In this document: one piece after another, positions 5,091 to 13,199 of the stretch
Position numbering within the stretch: the stretch's first letter is position 1
Layout of the letters: each line of letters starts with the position of its first letter
Assembly: GCA_021812805.1 (NCBI GenBank)
Contig: JAKAMQ010000010.1
Location: 1 to 34,471, forward strand
Length of the DNA: 34,471 bases
Source of the DNA: Acidobacteriota bacterium
GTDB taxonomy: Bacteria > Acidobacteriota > Holophagae > Holophagales > Holophagaceae
Direction: 5' to 3'
The notes under the pieces: model-generated
What the model was told of the DNA's origin: nothing
The model's input: the letters and a program-made list of their open reading frames with translations, nothing else
Database searches by the model: none
Program-made: the position numbers and the translations under genes

Positions 5091-8009
5091 TCACCCCACC
5101 TCCAGCACCGCCAGTCCGTCCTGTCGTGTGCTGCGGCCGCGGACGGGGACGATGTCGCCGACGCGGTAGGGGCGCTGGCGGCGTTTGAGGACGGGGGGGA
5201 AGGCGACGGCTTCGGCGAGGCCGGTCTCGTCTTCGAAGGTGATGAACTGCATGCGCTCGCCTTGCTCGGTGGCCACGTCCTTGTCGGCCACCACCAGCGC
5301 CCAGAAGCGGAGGGCGCGCCCGGGCTTCGCAACGTCCGCCGCGCGGTCGGGGCCGCCACCCTTCCGCACGCGGGCGAGGGCGGCGGGGTGGAGTTCCAGG
5401 GTGAGGCCCATCGTCTCCAGTTCCAGGTCGGCGCGCTCGAAAAGATCGGTGGGCCTCGGGCGCACGCCGGCGGGCACGCCGCCCAGCCGCGCCCACATCA
5501 GGCGCGTGCGGTCGCCATCCGGGGCCCAGTGGTCGAAGGCCCCGGCGGCGCAGAGGGCCTCGGCGGTGGGCACGGAGAGGGCCGTGCGGCCCAGCAGGTC
5601 GTCCAGGTGCGCGAAGGGGCCGTGGCGCTCGCGTTCCTCCAGCAGCGCCTCCACCTCCGCCTGCCGGGCGCCCTTCACTTGCATGAGCCCCACGCGCAGG
5701 GCCTGCTCGCCCTCGGCGGTGAAGGGCCAGGCGGAGGCATTGGCATCGGGGCCCCGCACCACCAGCCGGTGGCGGCGGGCATCGCCCAGGTAGGCGATGG
5801 CGGGGTAGTAGCCGCCCTGGTTGGTGATGACGGAGGCGAAGAACACCGCCGGATGGTGGGCCTTCAGCCACGCGCTCTCGAAGCTCACCTGGGCGTAGCT
5901 GGCCGAGTGGGGCTTGCAGAAGGAGTAGCCCGTGAAGGTGCGGATCATGTCCCAGGCCTCGTCCACCGTGGCGGGCCGCACGCGGCGCTCGGCGCAGCCC
6001 CGGCGGAACCGCGCCTCGAAGAGGGGCAGCTTCGCCTCGCAGTCGGGCTTGCCCAGCAGCTTGCGGAGCTGGTCGGCGTCGTGGTGGCTCCAGCCCGCCA
6101 GGGCCACGCAGACCTTGATGACATCCTCCTGGTAGACCAGCACGCCGAAGCTGTCGGACAGCAGCTCGTTGAACACGGGATCGGAGGGCTCCCAGGCCTC
6201 CTCGCCCCGGCTGCGCTTCACGTAGCGGTCCACCCAGCGGTAGGCCGCCGGGCGGATGAGGCTGGAGTGGATCACCAGCGTCTCGAAGTCGCCCTTCTTC
6301 ACCCGCTGCTGGAGCTGGCGCGTGGCGGGGCTCTCCACGTAGAAGACGCCGATGCTGTCGCCGCGCGCCAGCAGATCCTGCGTGGCGGGATCCTCCCGCG
6401 AATGGGCGCCGGGATCGGCGGGCACGGCGTCGCCCAGGATCTCGTAGGCGTCGCGGATGACGGCCAGGCTGCGGTTCCCCAGCAGGTCAATCTTCACCAG
6501 GCCGTAGTTCTCCACGCCGTCCTTGTCCCAGGTGGTGGTGGACACGCCCTCCTTGGCGGGCGCGGGCTGGAAGGCTGCGTGTTCCCAGAAGGGGCCGGGC
6601 GTCACGACGGTGCCGCCGGGGTGCACGGAGAACTGGTGGAAGTGGCCCGTGAGCGCCGCGGCCTGGCGCAGGATCATGCCCCAGGCAGGGTTCTCCGCCG
6701 CGCGGTCCAGGCCACCTTCCCAGCCGCGCACGTACCGCGCCAGCTGCTTGAGCTCGCTGTCGGGCCGCCCGTGGGCCTGGGCCACGGCCCGCAGGGCGCC
6801 CTTGGGCTTGAAGAAGGCGTGGTTGGCCACCATGGCCACCCGATGGCGGCCGTAGCGCGCGAAGACCGACTGGATGACGGCGTCGCGCTCGTCCCAGGCG
6901 AAATCAATGTCCATGTCCGGCGGATCCCGGCGCTCCTTGGTGAGGAAGCGCTCGAACAGGAGGTTCGTGGCCACGGGATCCACGTTGCTGAGGCCCAGGG
7001 CGTAGCTCACCAGGGAGGCCGCGCCGCTGCCCCGTCCGCAGATGCGGGGTGTCGCGCCCTGGGCGGCCTGGACGATGTCCTGCACCAGCAGGAAGTAGCG
7101 GGCGAAGCCCTTGTAGGCGATGAGGTCCAGCTCCTGTTCCATGCGGGCCAGCACCGCGCCGTCCGCCTTCGGGAACCGCACTGCCACACCCGCCCGCACC
7201 CGCTCGCGCAGGAGGGCGTCCAGGTCCGCGCCCTCGCGGCCCAGGGGTTCGGGCAGCACCCAGCCGCCCCAGTGGAGGGACCAGCCGGCCACCTGCTCCA
7301 GCGCGGCGGCGGTGGCCTTCGCCACGGCGGGCTCGCCGAAGGGGAAGCGGGCCTCCCAGTCGGCGCGGGGCACGGCGGCGTCGGCCGGATCCCATAGGGC
7401 CTCGGTGCGGATCAGCGTGGCCTGCGCCGCGATGGCCCGCTTCAGCCGATGCATCTCCAGGCCCTCGGCCGTGCGGAAGCGCAGCACCTGGGGCGCCACC
7501 ACCGTCAAGCCCGTGGCCAGGGCTTTCCGGGCCTCCTGGGCCCGGCGGGGATGGCCCAGCAGGGCGCCCTGGAGGCCCTCCCGCAGGAGCGCGTCCAGGC
7601 CCGCGAGATCCTCCGCCAGCAGCACACAGCCTCCCGGTGGCTCGGGCTCCCCGAGGCCGGGGATCACGAGATCGGAGCGCGCCGCGTGGGCCTGGGCCGA
7701 CAGCAGGCGGTTTAGGGCCGCGTAGCCCGCATCGCTGACGGGCAGCGCACCGTAGCCGTGCCCGCGCCACGTGAACCGCGCCCCCAGGTGCAGGCGGAAG
7801 TCCGCCCAGTCCGGATCCGGCGGCAGGCCCTCCAGTTCCCGGGCCTGGTGGATCCACGCCAGCGCCTCCCGCAGCTTCGGGTAGCCCGCCACACCCTGGT
7901 CCCAGCAGACCAGGTCGCGGTAGCCCAGGGTGCGCGCCAGGCGCAGCAGCTGCTTCGCCGGGTAGACGCCTTCACCTGTGGAGAAATCGGAAATGCCGAG
8001 GGCGAACAT
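5091..8009 (-). CDS. dnaE2: Error-prone DNA polymerase III alpha-type subunit (DnaE2/ImuC)
   Basis: A 972-aa C-family polymerase, the likely translesion polymerase of an ImuB-DnaE2 mutasome. The catalytic aspartates are in PDMDIDF (Asp365/Asp367) with the third in 'VKIDLLGN'. The preceding 'CGRGSGAASLVSYALGLSNVDP' is diagnostic for the palm. The helix-hairpin-helix region and a C-terminal OB domain ('RFWALVVADKDV...GERMQFITFEDETG') follow. The N-terminal PHP domain looks degenerate: the usual HxHS is 'LGISDFS', and the usual TDH is 'CWDQ'. It is roughly 50-100 residues shorter than typical DnaE2. The ATG lies 6 bases after the imuB stop, with AAGGGGG upstream, so the two form an operon. imuA is not adjacent. 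Confidence 0.88.
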   Translation of the reverse strand: MFALGISDFSTGEGVYPAKQLLRLARTLGYRDLVCWDQGVAGYPKLREALAWIHQARELEGLPPDPDWADFRLHLGARFTWRGHGYGALPVSDAGYAALNRLLSAQAHAARSDLVIPGLGEPEPPGGCVLLAEDLAGLDALLREGLQGALLGHPRRAQEARKALATGLTVVAPQVLRFRTAEGLEMHRLKRAIAAQATLIRTEALWDPADAAVPRADWEARFPFGEPAVAKATAAALEQVAGWSLHWGGWVLPEPLGREGADLDALLRERVRAGVAVRFPKADGAVLARMEQELDLIAYKGFARYFLLVQDIVQAAQGATPRICGRGSGAASLVSYALGLSNVDPVATNLLFERFLTKERRDPPDMDIDFAWDERDAVIQSVFARYGRHRVAMVANHAFFKPKGALRAVAQAHGRPDSELKQLARYVRGWEGGLDRAAENPAWGMILRQAAALTGHFHQFSVHPGGTVVTPGPFWEHAAFQPAPAKEGVSTTTWDKDGVENYGLVKIDLLGNRSLAVIRDAYEILGDAVPADPGAHSREDPATQDLLARGDSIGVFYVESPATRQLQQRVKKGDFETLVIHSSLIRPAAYRWVDRYVKRSRGEEAWEPSDPVFNELLSDSFGVLVYQEDVIKVCVALAGWSHHDADQLRKLLGKPDCEAKLPLFEARFRRGCAERRVRPATVDEAWDMIRTFTGYSFCKPHSASYAQVSFESAWLKAHHPAVFFASVITNQGGYYPAIAYLGDARRHRLVVRGPDANASAWPFTAEGEQALRVGLMQVKGARQAEVEALLEERERHGPFAHLDDLLGRTALSVPTAEALCAAGAFDHWAPDGDRTRLMWARLGGVPAGVRPRPTDLFERADLELETMGLTLELHPAALARVRKGGGPDRAADVAKPGRALRFWALVVADKDVATEQGERMQFITFEDETGLAEAVAFPPVLKRRQRPYRVGDIVPVRGRSTRQDGLAVLEVG

Positions 8010-8015
8010 GGGGCA

Positions 8016-9146
8016 TCAAGCCCCCTTTCCCATCCATCCCGGCCGCACCGCCTGGTCGGGGAAGCGGCGACGGAGCCTCGCCAGGGCGGGTTCGAGGCGG
8101 TCGAGCTTGGCGTTCCGGGGATCCTCGAAGAGGCTCCGCTCGCGGCCCAGGCCCCAGGCCAAACGCAGCTCCACCTCGCGGACCAGCAGGCGCCGGGTGG
8201 CGAGGGCCAGGAAGGCCTGCTGGATGCGGCGGGCCAGCACCAGGGGCGGGGCCGCCAGATCCTCCGGCTCGGCGCGCCAGGCGTGGGGCTCGCCGTCCAC
8301 ATCCCACCAACGCAGCACCAACGTCCGGGGGTGGCGGGGATCGGACCAGAGCCAGTCGAGGCAGCGCACGGCCAGGGCCACCTCCTCCGGCAGGCGGGGG
8401 GGCTGGAGGCGCCAGCCGTGGCGGGCGTGGCCGGGACGCTCGGTGAGCAGGGGCAGGCGGGGCCGGTCCTCGCCCCGCACCCGGGCCCGCAGATCCGGCG
8501 CCAGCGTGGGGTTTGTCAGCTCCGCCAGCACGGGCAGGGGCACGGGCTGGAGGTCGCCGAAGGACCGCAGGCCCAGTCGGCGGAACCGCTCGTGCAGGCG
8601 CGGGGCCAGGTCGGGCAGGCGGCGCAGGGGCTCGGGCGCCAGGAAGGTGGCTTCGGCGCCCTCCACCACCCGCTCCAGCCGGTGTTCGGCATGGGCCGCG
8701 AACTGGGCGGCGGTGGCGCTGAGGGAGAGGCCGCCGTGGCTCTCCCAGCCGTGCCGTGCGGCCAGCTCCCGGCGGATGCGCTCAGCAGTATCCGGCAGGG
8801 GGCCGAAGAGCCGCTGGGTGCCCTGGAGCTCCACCAGGGCCTCGCCCAGGCGCAGGAGCTGGCCCTGGGGTGTCCAATGCTGAAGAAGGGTTCCCAGCTC
8901 CGCCTGGGCCTCCCACCAGACCTGGGGGGAGGGATCCAGCACCCCCAGCCCCGGTGCGGCGCGGAGGGCCTGGTCCATGGGCTGGCCCGGCGCCAGCCCC
9001 TCGGCCCGGCCCAGGCGGTTCACGAACCAGAGGGTGGGCGAGCGGGGACTCTCGGGGCTCAGGAAGGCCAGGGGCCGGCCCCGCAGGCTCCCATTCCGGC
9101 CGCAGGCCAGCTGGAACGGCAGTTCGGGAACCCACATCGCCAGCAC
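8016..9146 (-). CDS. imuB: ImuB-like Y-family polymerase homologue (mutasome hub)
   Basis: About 376 aa, related to DinB-type polymerases but of the ImuB kind, which act as a scaffold linking DnaE2 to the sliding clamp. It starts 'MWVPELPFQLA' and carries 'GEALVELQGTQRLFGP' where active Pol IV has the SIDE(A) catalytic block. The first catalytic acidic motif (DxDxFFA) is missing, consistent with a non-catalytic role. The C-terminal part (RLEPALARLRRRFPDQAV) matches the ImuB tail. The GTG at 9146 is preferred, as GGAGG lies 5 bases upstream. An ATG three codons later is possible, and the track start at 9212 would include the promoter. It is followed directly by dnaE2. LexA control is usual for this operon, but no known LexA box was seen. 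Confidence 0.8.
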   Translation of the reverse strand: MLAMWVPELPFQLACGRNGSLRGRPLAFLSPESPRSPTLWFVNRLGRAEGLAPGQPMDQALRAAPGLGVLDPSPQVWWEAQAELGTLLQHWTPQGQLLRLGEALVELQGTQRLFGPLPDTAERIRRELAARHGWESHGGLSLSATAAQFAAHAEHRLERVVEGAEATFLAPEPLRRLPDLAPRLHERFRRLGLRSFGDLQPVPLPVLAELTNPTLAPDLRARVRGEDRPRLPLLTERPGHARHGWRLQPPRLPEEVALAVRCLDWLWSDPRHPRTLVLRWWDVDGEPHAWRAEPEDLAAPPLVLARRIQQAFLALATRRLLVREVELRLAWGLGRERSLFEDPRNAKLDRLEPALARLRRRFPDQAVRPGWMGKGA

Positions 9147-9168
9147 CGGAACCTCCAGGGGGGATCCA

Positions 9169-9196
9169 AGTATGGCGTAAAAAAAGCGAAAAACAA
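9169..9196 (-). promoter_or_regulatory. Candidate promoter of imuB-dnaE2
   Basis: Read on the minus strand: TTGTTT, a 16-base spacer and CATACT, with the predicted start about 15 bases before the GTG of imuB. The T-rich spacer is unusual in this high-GC setting. The divergent desulfurase gene begins at 9233, so both promoters share under 90 bases. Confidence 0.4.
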
Positions 9197-9232
9197 TCTC
9201 GACCGGGACCATCTGCGGTTGAATGGCATCTC

Positions 9233-10267
9233 ATGCCGCGCTTCTACGCCGATGCCAACGCCACGGTGCCGCCCCACCCAGAGGCGGTGGAGGCCGTGCG
9301 GCGGGCCATGGTGGAGGACTGGGCGAATCCCACCAGCACCCACCGCGAAGGGCAGCGGGCGCGCTACAAGCTGGAGGAGGCCCGGCGGGAGATCGCGGTG
9401 TCCCTGGGCGTGGCGCCCGGGGAGCTGGTGTTCTGCGCCAGTGCGACGGAGGCCTTGCACCTTCTGATCCGCGGGCTCCGGCCCGCCCTGGGGGATCGGC
9501 CTGTCGCCGTGTTCCCCGGCGAGCACAGCGCCTGCCTGAGCCCCCTGCGCGACTGGAGCCGGGTGGCCTGGCTGCCGGAGGTGCCGGAGGGCTGCGCCAC
9601 GGTGGTGCAGATGGCGGCGAGCAACGAGACGGGGATCCTCTACCCGATGCCCCAGGTGTCCGGCGCGGTGCGGGTGAAGGATTGCGCCCAGGCCTGGGGC
9701 AAGGTGCCCGTGGACCTCACGGACTGCGACGCCGCCGTGTTCAGCGGCCACAAGATGGGCGGTCCGCGGGGCGCGGCATTGTTGTGGATGCGGCCCGGTC
9801 TGCCCTGGGAGGCGGTGATGGAGGGCCCGCAGGAGCGGCGCCGGCGCGGCGGCACGGAGGATCTGCCCGCCATCCTGGGCCTGGCGGCGGCGGTGCGGCA
9901 TTTGACGGAGCGTCAATCCCTGAATGCGTCCTTGGTCACACTGCGCGATGCCCTCGAGGCCGAGATCCTGGGCTGGAACCGGGGCATCGAGGTGATCGGG
10001 AAGGACCGGCCCCGCCTGCCGAACACCGCGGCCCTGCTGCTTCGCGGGCGGAACGGGGAGGCGGTCCAGGCGGCCCTGGACCTGGCTGGCTTCGCCGTCA
10101 GCACGGGCAGCGCCTGCCACAGCGGGGCGGTGAAGCCGAGTCACGCGATCACGACCCTTGGGTATTCTTCGGACGAGGCGCGGTCGGTGGTGCGGTTGTC
10201 GCTCCTGCCGGATGCGCGCCCGGCCGATGCGGAAGCCCTTGCGGCGGCCCTCCAGCGACTCACCTGA
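9233..10267 (+). CDS. Cysteine desulfurase-like PLP enzyme (NifS/IscS family)
   Basis: A 344-aa class V aminotransferase-fold enzyme. It starts 'MPRFYADANATVPPHPEAVEAV', the family N-terminus. 'VFSGHKMGGPRG' holds the PLP-binding Lys, and 'STGSACHSG' holds the active-site Cys that carries the persulfide taken from cysteine. These residues are all present, so it should be active in supplying sulfur for Fe-S clusters or thiolation. It is somewhat shorter than IscS (about 400 aa). No iscU or other Fe-S scaffold gene is adjacent; the TtcA-like thiolase at 14.9 kb may be one user of such sulfur. The ATG at 9233 is set by the conserved N-terminus, as the Shine-Dalgarno is weak; the track frame from 8756 is antisense imuB. 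Confidence 0.85.
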   Translation: MPRFYADANATVPPHPEAVEAVRRAMVEDWANPTSTHREGQRARYKLEEARREIAVSLGVAPGELVFCASATEALHLLIRGLRPALGDRPVAVFPGEHSACLSPLRDWSRVAWLPEVPEGCATVVQMAASNETGILYPMPQVSGAVRVKDCAQAWGKVPVDLTDCDAAVFSGHKMGGPRGAALLWMRPGLPWEAVMEGPQERRRRGGTEDLPAILGLAAAVRHLTERQSLNASLVTLRDALEAEILGWNRGIEVIGKDRPRLPNTAALLLRGRNGEAVQAALDLAGFAVSTGSACHSGAVKPSHAITTLGYSSDEARSVVRLSLLPDARPADAEALAAALQRLT

Positions 10268-10273
10268 TCGGTG

Positions 10274-10295
10274 CCCCGGCCCCCCGGGGCCGGGG
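10274..10295 (+). promoter_or_regulatory. GC hairpin holding the ribosome binding site of the transporter
   Basis: CCCCGGCCCC and GGGGCCGGGG face each other with two bases between, in the 35-base gap between the desulfurase and the transporter. The Shine-Dalgarno GGGGAG (10292-10297) overlaps the 3' arm. Folding of the mRNA could hide the ribosome binding site and reduce translation. No U-run is present, so it is not a typical terminator. Confidence 0.5.
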
Positions 10296-10302
10296 AGCGT
10301 CC

Positions 10303-11988
10303 ATGTTCCAGCAGAGTCTCCTGTTCCTGGCCCACAACCCGCTGCTGCTGCTCTTTGCGGTGGTGGCCCTCGGCTACCCGATCAGCAAGATCCGCATCGC
10401 CGGGGCCTCCCTCGGCATCGCGAGCATCCTCTTCGCCGGCATCGCCCTGGGGGCGCTGGTGATCCGGCCGGATCTGGATCCGGGGCTCCGGCACAACCTC
10501 TCCCTGGAGATGAAGCTGGTCTACGAGCTGGGGCTGGCGATCTTCGTGTACGCCATGGGCCTCTCCATCGCCCACAGCTTCTGGGCCGCCTTCAGCCGGG
10601 AGGGGCTGCGGAAGAACGCGGTGGTCCTGGTAGCGCTGGTGGCCTCCACGGCCTTCGTGGTGGTGCTGGCGCGGCTGCTGCACTTCAACGCCCGCTACGC
10701 CGCGGGGCTCATGACCGGCAGCCTGAACAACATGCCGGCCCTGGCGGGGGTGGTGGACCGGGTGAAGTCCATGCCAGGCATGGGCCCCCTGCAGGTGGCC
10801 GAGCCCACCGTGGCCTCCGCCATCGCCTATCCCTTCGGGGTGGTAGTGCCCATGCTCGCGCTGCTGGTGGCGCCCCGGCTCTTCCGGGTGGACCTGCGGA
10901 AGGAGGCCGAGGGGCTCAAGGAATACCAGACGGGCCACCACAGCCTGGAGGTCTGGACGATCCGCGTGACGCGGCCCGAGGCCGCCTCTCTCCGCAAGCA
11001 CGATCTCTGCGCGGAGCACGGCTTCCGCGTGGTGTTCGGCCGCGTGCTCCGCAAGGCCGAGCTGCTGCTGCCTGGCCCCGGGTTCCGGCTGGACCTGGAT
11101 GACCTGGTCACAGTGGTGGGCGCTCCGGACGACCTGGCGAAGGTGGTAGGGCTGCTGGGTGAGCGCAGCCACGTGGAGCTGGACCGGGACCAGAGCGCCC
11201 TGGATGCCACGCGGATCTTCGTGTCCCGTCCCGAGGTGGTGGGCGTGCCCCTGGGGCACCTGGACTTGGTGGCGACGCACCAGGCCATCATCACCCGCGT
11301 CCGCCGGGGCGATCTGTGGTTCGTGCCCGACGGGGACACCGTGCTGGAACTGGGCGACCGGGTGCGCGTGACGACGCGGCGGGACAACATCCAGGCCGTC
11401 GAGTCCTTCTTCGGCGACAGCTACCACGCCCTCAGCGATGTCAGCTTCCTCACCTTCGCCATGGGCCTGGCGGCGGGCCTGGTGCTGGGCGAGGTGCCCA
11501 TCCCGCTGGGTGGCGGCATGATCTTCAAGCTCGGCTTCGCGGGGGGACCGCTGATCGTGGCCCTCATCCTTGGTCGGATCCATCGCCTGGGGCGCCTGGT
11601 GTGGAACTTCCCCTACGGCGCCAACCACACGGTCCTCCAGTTCGGCCTGGTGCTGTTCTCCGCGGGGATCGGCCTGATCTCCGGCGAAGGCTTCCGGGCC
11701 ATCGTGTCGGACCATCCTGGCGTGGTGCCCCTCTTCCTGGCGGCCTCCTTCGCGATCTGCCTCGTGGCGGATGCCCTGGCGCTCTACGTGGGCTACCGCC
11801 TGCTCCGGGTGCCCATGAACGTGATGTTCGGCATCCTTGCCGGGGCGCACACCCAGCCCGTCATCCTGGGCTACGCCAGCCAGCAGACGGGCAACGAGCT
11901 GCCCAACGTGGGCTTCGCCACGGTGTATCCCCTGGCCACCATCCTCAAGATCGTGCTGGCCCAGGCGCTGCTGGGGTTCGTGCGGTGA
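10303..11988 (+). CDS. AspT/YidE-type transporter with two TrkA-C domains
   Basis: A 561-aa inner membrane protein. Two hydrophobic halves (about residues 1-200 and 385-561) flank a cytoplasmic stretch with two RCK-C/TrkA-C-like domains (around 'DLRKEAEGLKEYQTGHHSLEV' and 'RIFVSRPEVVGVPLGHLDL'). The repeated transport motifs are seen as 'MTGSLNNMPALAGVVDRV' in the first half and 'ILAGAHTQPVILGYASQQTGNELPNVGFATVYP' in the second. This is the layout of the aspartate:alanine exchanger family and of the uncharacterised YidE/YbjL proteins. The substrate cannot be predicted. The ATG at 10303 has GGGGAG upstream; the longer track start at 9223 overlaps the desulfurase in another frame and is not used. 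Confidence 0.85.
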   Translation: MFQQSLLFLAHNPLLLLFAVVALGYPISKIRIAGASLGIASILFAGIALGALVIRPDLDPGLRHNLSLEMKLVYELGLAIFVYAMGLSIAHSFWAAFSREGLRKNAVVLVALVASTAFVVVLARLLHFNARYAAGLMTGSLNNMPALAGVVDRVKSMPGMGPLQVAEPTVASAIAYPFGVVVPMLALLVAPRLFRVDLRKEAEGLKEYQTGHHSLEVWTIRVTRPEAASLRKHDLCAEHGFRVVFGRVLRKAELLLPGPGFRLDLDDLVTVVGAPDDLAKVVGLLGERSHVELDRDQSALDATRIFVSRPEVVGVPLGHLDLVATHQAIITRVRRGDLWFVPDGDTVLELGDRVRVTTRRDNIQAVESFFGDSYHALSDVSFLTFAMGLAAGLVLGEVPIPLGGGMIFKLGFAGGPLIVALILGRIHRLGRLVWNFPYGANHTVLQFGLVLFSAGIGLISGEGFRAIVSDHPGVVPLFLAASFAICLVADALALYVGYRLLRVPMNVMFGILAGAHTQPVILGYASQQTGNELPNVGFATVYPLATILKIVLAQALLGFVR

Positions 11989-11990
11989 GG

Positions 11991-12013
11991 GCGGGGCCCG
12001 ACCGGGCCTCCGC
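11991..12013. terminator. GC hairpin between convergent genes
   Basis: GCGGGGCCCG and GGGCCTCCGC are separated by three bases and pair with one bulge, in the 31-base gap between the transporter stop and the phosphodiesterase stop. It may end transcription from both sides. A U-run is missing, so the call is weak. Confidence 0.35.
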
Positions 12014-12019
12014 TCTGGA

Positions 12020-13177
12020 TCAAAGCCCGGGCACCGGCCTGCCGTCGGGCGGCTCCGACCAGCGAATCCCCAGCCAGCGCGCGATCGTAGGTGCGATGTC
12101 CCAGGCGGGGATGTCGCCGAGGGGGCCGCGTCCATCCCCCAGCACCACCAGCCAGGCGTGCATGGAAGGCGTTTCGGGGGCATAGGCGTGGGCGCCAGCC
12201 CGCCCGCGCCGCTCGGCGGCGGCCTCCGCCGGGGTGCGCGCCTGGGAGAGCCAGGTGCCCTCCGGGGCAAGCACCACCAGATCGCCCACGCGGGGGTTCC
12301 CGCCCAGGTGGTAGCGCGTGGGGACTTCCGCCCGGCGCCAGACGGTGAGGCCCGCGGCGCGCAGGCGTTCTGCGGCCGGGCCGGCCTCCGAAGGCTTTCG
12401 GAGGTAGATGTAGGCGCTTCCCCCATGGGCGATGCAGGTGGCGGGAAGACCGTGGAGCAGGTCTGGAATGGACAGACGATGTCGCATGGTGGCCATGCCA
12501 TGGTCCGCCGTGAGGATTACCCGCAGGCCCGGATGAACGGCCATCAGCCTGGCCAGCCAGGGGGCCATTTCGTCATCCAGATGCCTGAGCTTGGCCTTCA
12601 CCTCGGGGCTGCCGGGGCCGTGGAGATGGCCTTCCTCATCGGTGCCGGAAAGATAGGTCATCACCAGCTTCGCGCCATCGGCCAGGGCGGCATCGGAGAA
12701 GGCGAGGCCCTCGGCGTCGGGGTGCCCGGGGTGGAAGGTCTGCATGCGCCAGGCGGTGACCCCCTGCCAGGGGCCGGTGGCGCCGACCCAGTGGTACACC
12801 GCCGTGCGGATGCCGCTGCGGGTGGCGGCCACCCAGAGCGGTTCGCGCTCCAGGTCTTCCACCCGGGAGGCGGCCGGGACCAGGTGGTGGCCAGAGGGCT
12901 CGAGGTAGGCGTTGGCCACCACGCCGTGGTGCTCGGGCCAGCAGCCCGTGGCGAGGGTCACATGGCCGTTGAAGGTGGTGGCCGGGAAGGGGGGCAGCAG
13001 GGCCCCGCGGCGACCCGCCTCCGAAAGGGCCCACACCTTCGGCATGGTGTCGGGGCGGAACTGGTTGGCACCCAGGCCATCCTCGCTGATGATGAGCACC
13101 GGCGCGGATTCCGACGTGGGCGGCGCGGCGGGCGCGGGGAGCACGAGCAGCAAGGCGAGAAGAACGGCGGCGCGCAT
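12020..13177 (-). CDS. Secreted alkaline-phosphatase-superfamily phosphodiesterase/nucleotide pyrophosphatase
   Basis: A 385-aa protein with a clear signal peptide (MRAAVLLALLLVLPAPAAP). The mature part has the metal-binding layout of type I phosphodiesterases. 'LIISEDGLGANQF' gives the first Asp, 'PPFPATTFNGHVTLATGCWPEHHGV' contains the nucleophile Thr, 'SGTDEEGHLHGPGS' contains the Asp/His pair, and 'ILTADHGM' supplies further metal ligands. Such enzymes hydrolyse phosphodiester or pyrophosphate bonds in the periplasm. The ATG at 13177 starts the signal peptide; ten extra track residues lie upstream. It is divergent from the rRNA methyltransferase gene with only 22 bases between start codons. 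The substrate is unknown. Confidence 0.82.
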   Translation of the reverse strand: MRAAVLLALLLVLPAPAAPPTSESAPVLIISEDGLGANQFRPDTMPKVWALSEAGRRGALLPPFPATTFNGHVTLATGCWPEHHGVVANAYLEPSGHHLVPAASRVEDLEREPLWVAATRSGIRTAVYHWVGATGPWQGVTAWRMQTFHPGHPDAEGLAFSDAALADGAKLVMTYLSGTDEEGHLHGPGSPEVKAKLRHLDDEMAPWLARLMAVHPGLRVILTADHGMATMRHRLSIPDLLHGLPATCIAHGGSAYIYLRKPSEAGPAAERLRAAGLTVWRRAEVPTRYHLGGNPRVGDLVVLAPEGTWLSQARTPAEAAAERRGRAGAHAYAPETPSMHAWLVVLGDGRGPLGDIPAWDIAPTIARWLGIRWSEPPDGRPVPGL

Positions 13178-13199
13178 GCCCCCAGAGTACCCTGGAAGC

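Noticed and set aside
5262-7397. 711-aa plus-strand ORF
   Set aside because: It is antisense to dnaE2, whose catalytic motifs are clear. The product is a Gly/His/Ala-rich shadow typical of high-GC DNA.
10141-12501. 786-aa minus-strand ORF
   Set aside because: It is antisense to the AspT/YidE transporter and low in complexity (His/Gly/Gln-rich).
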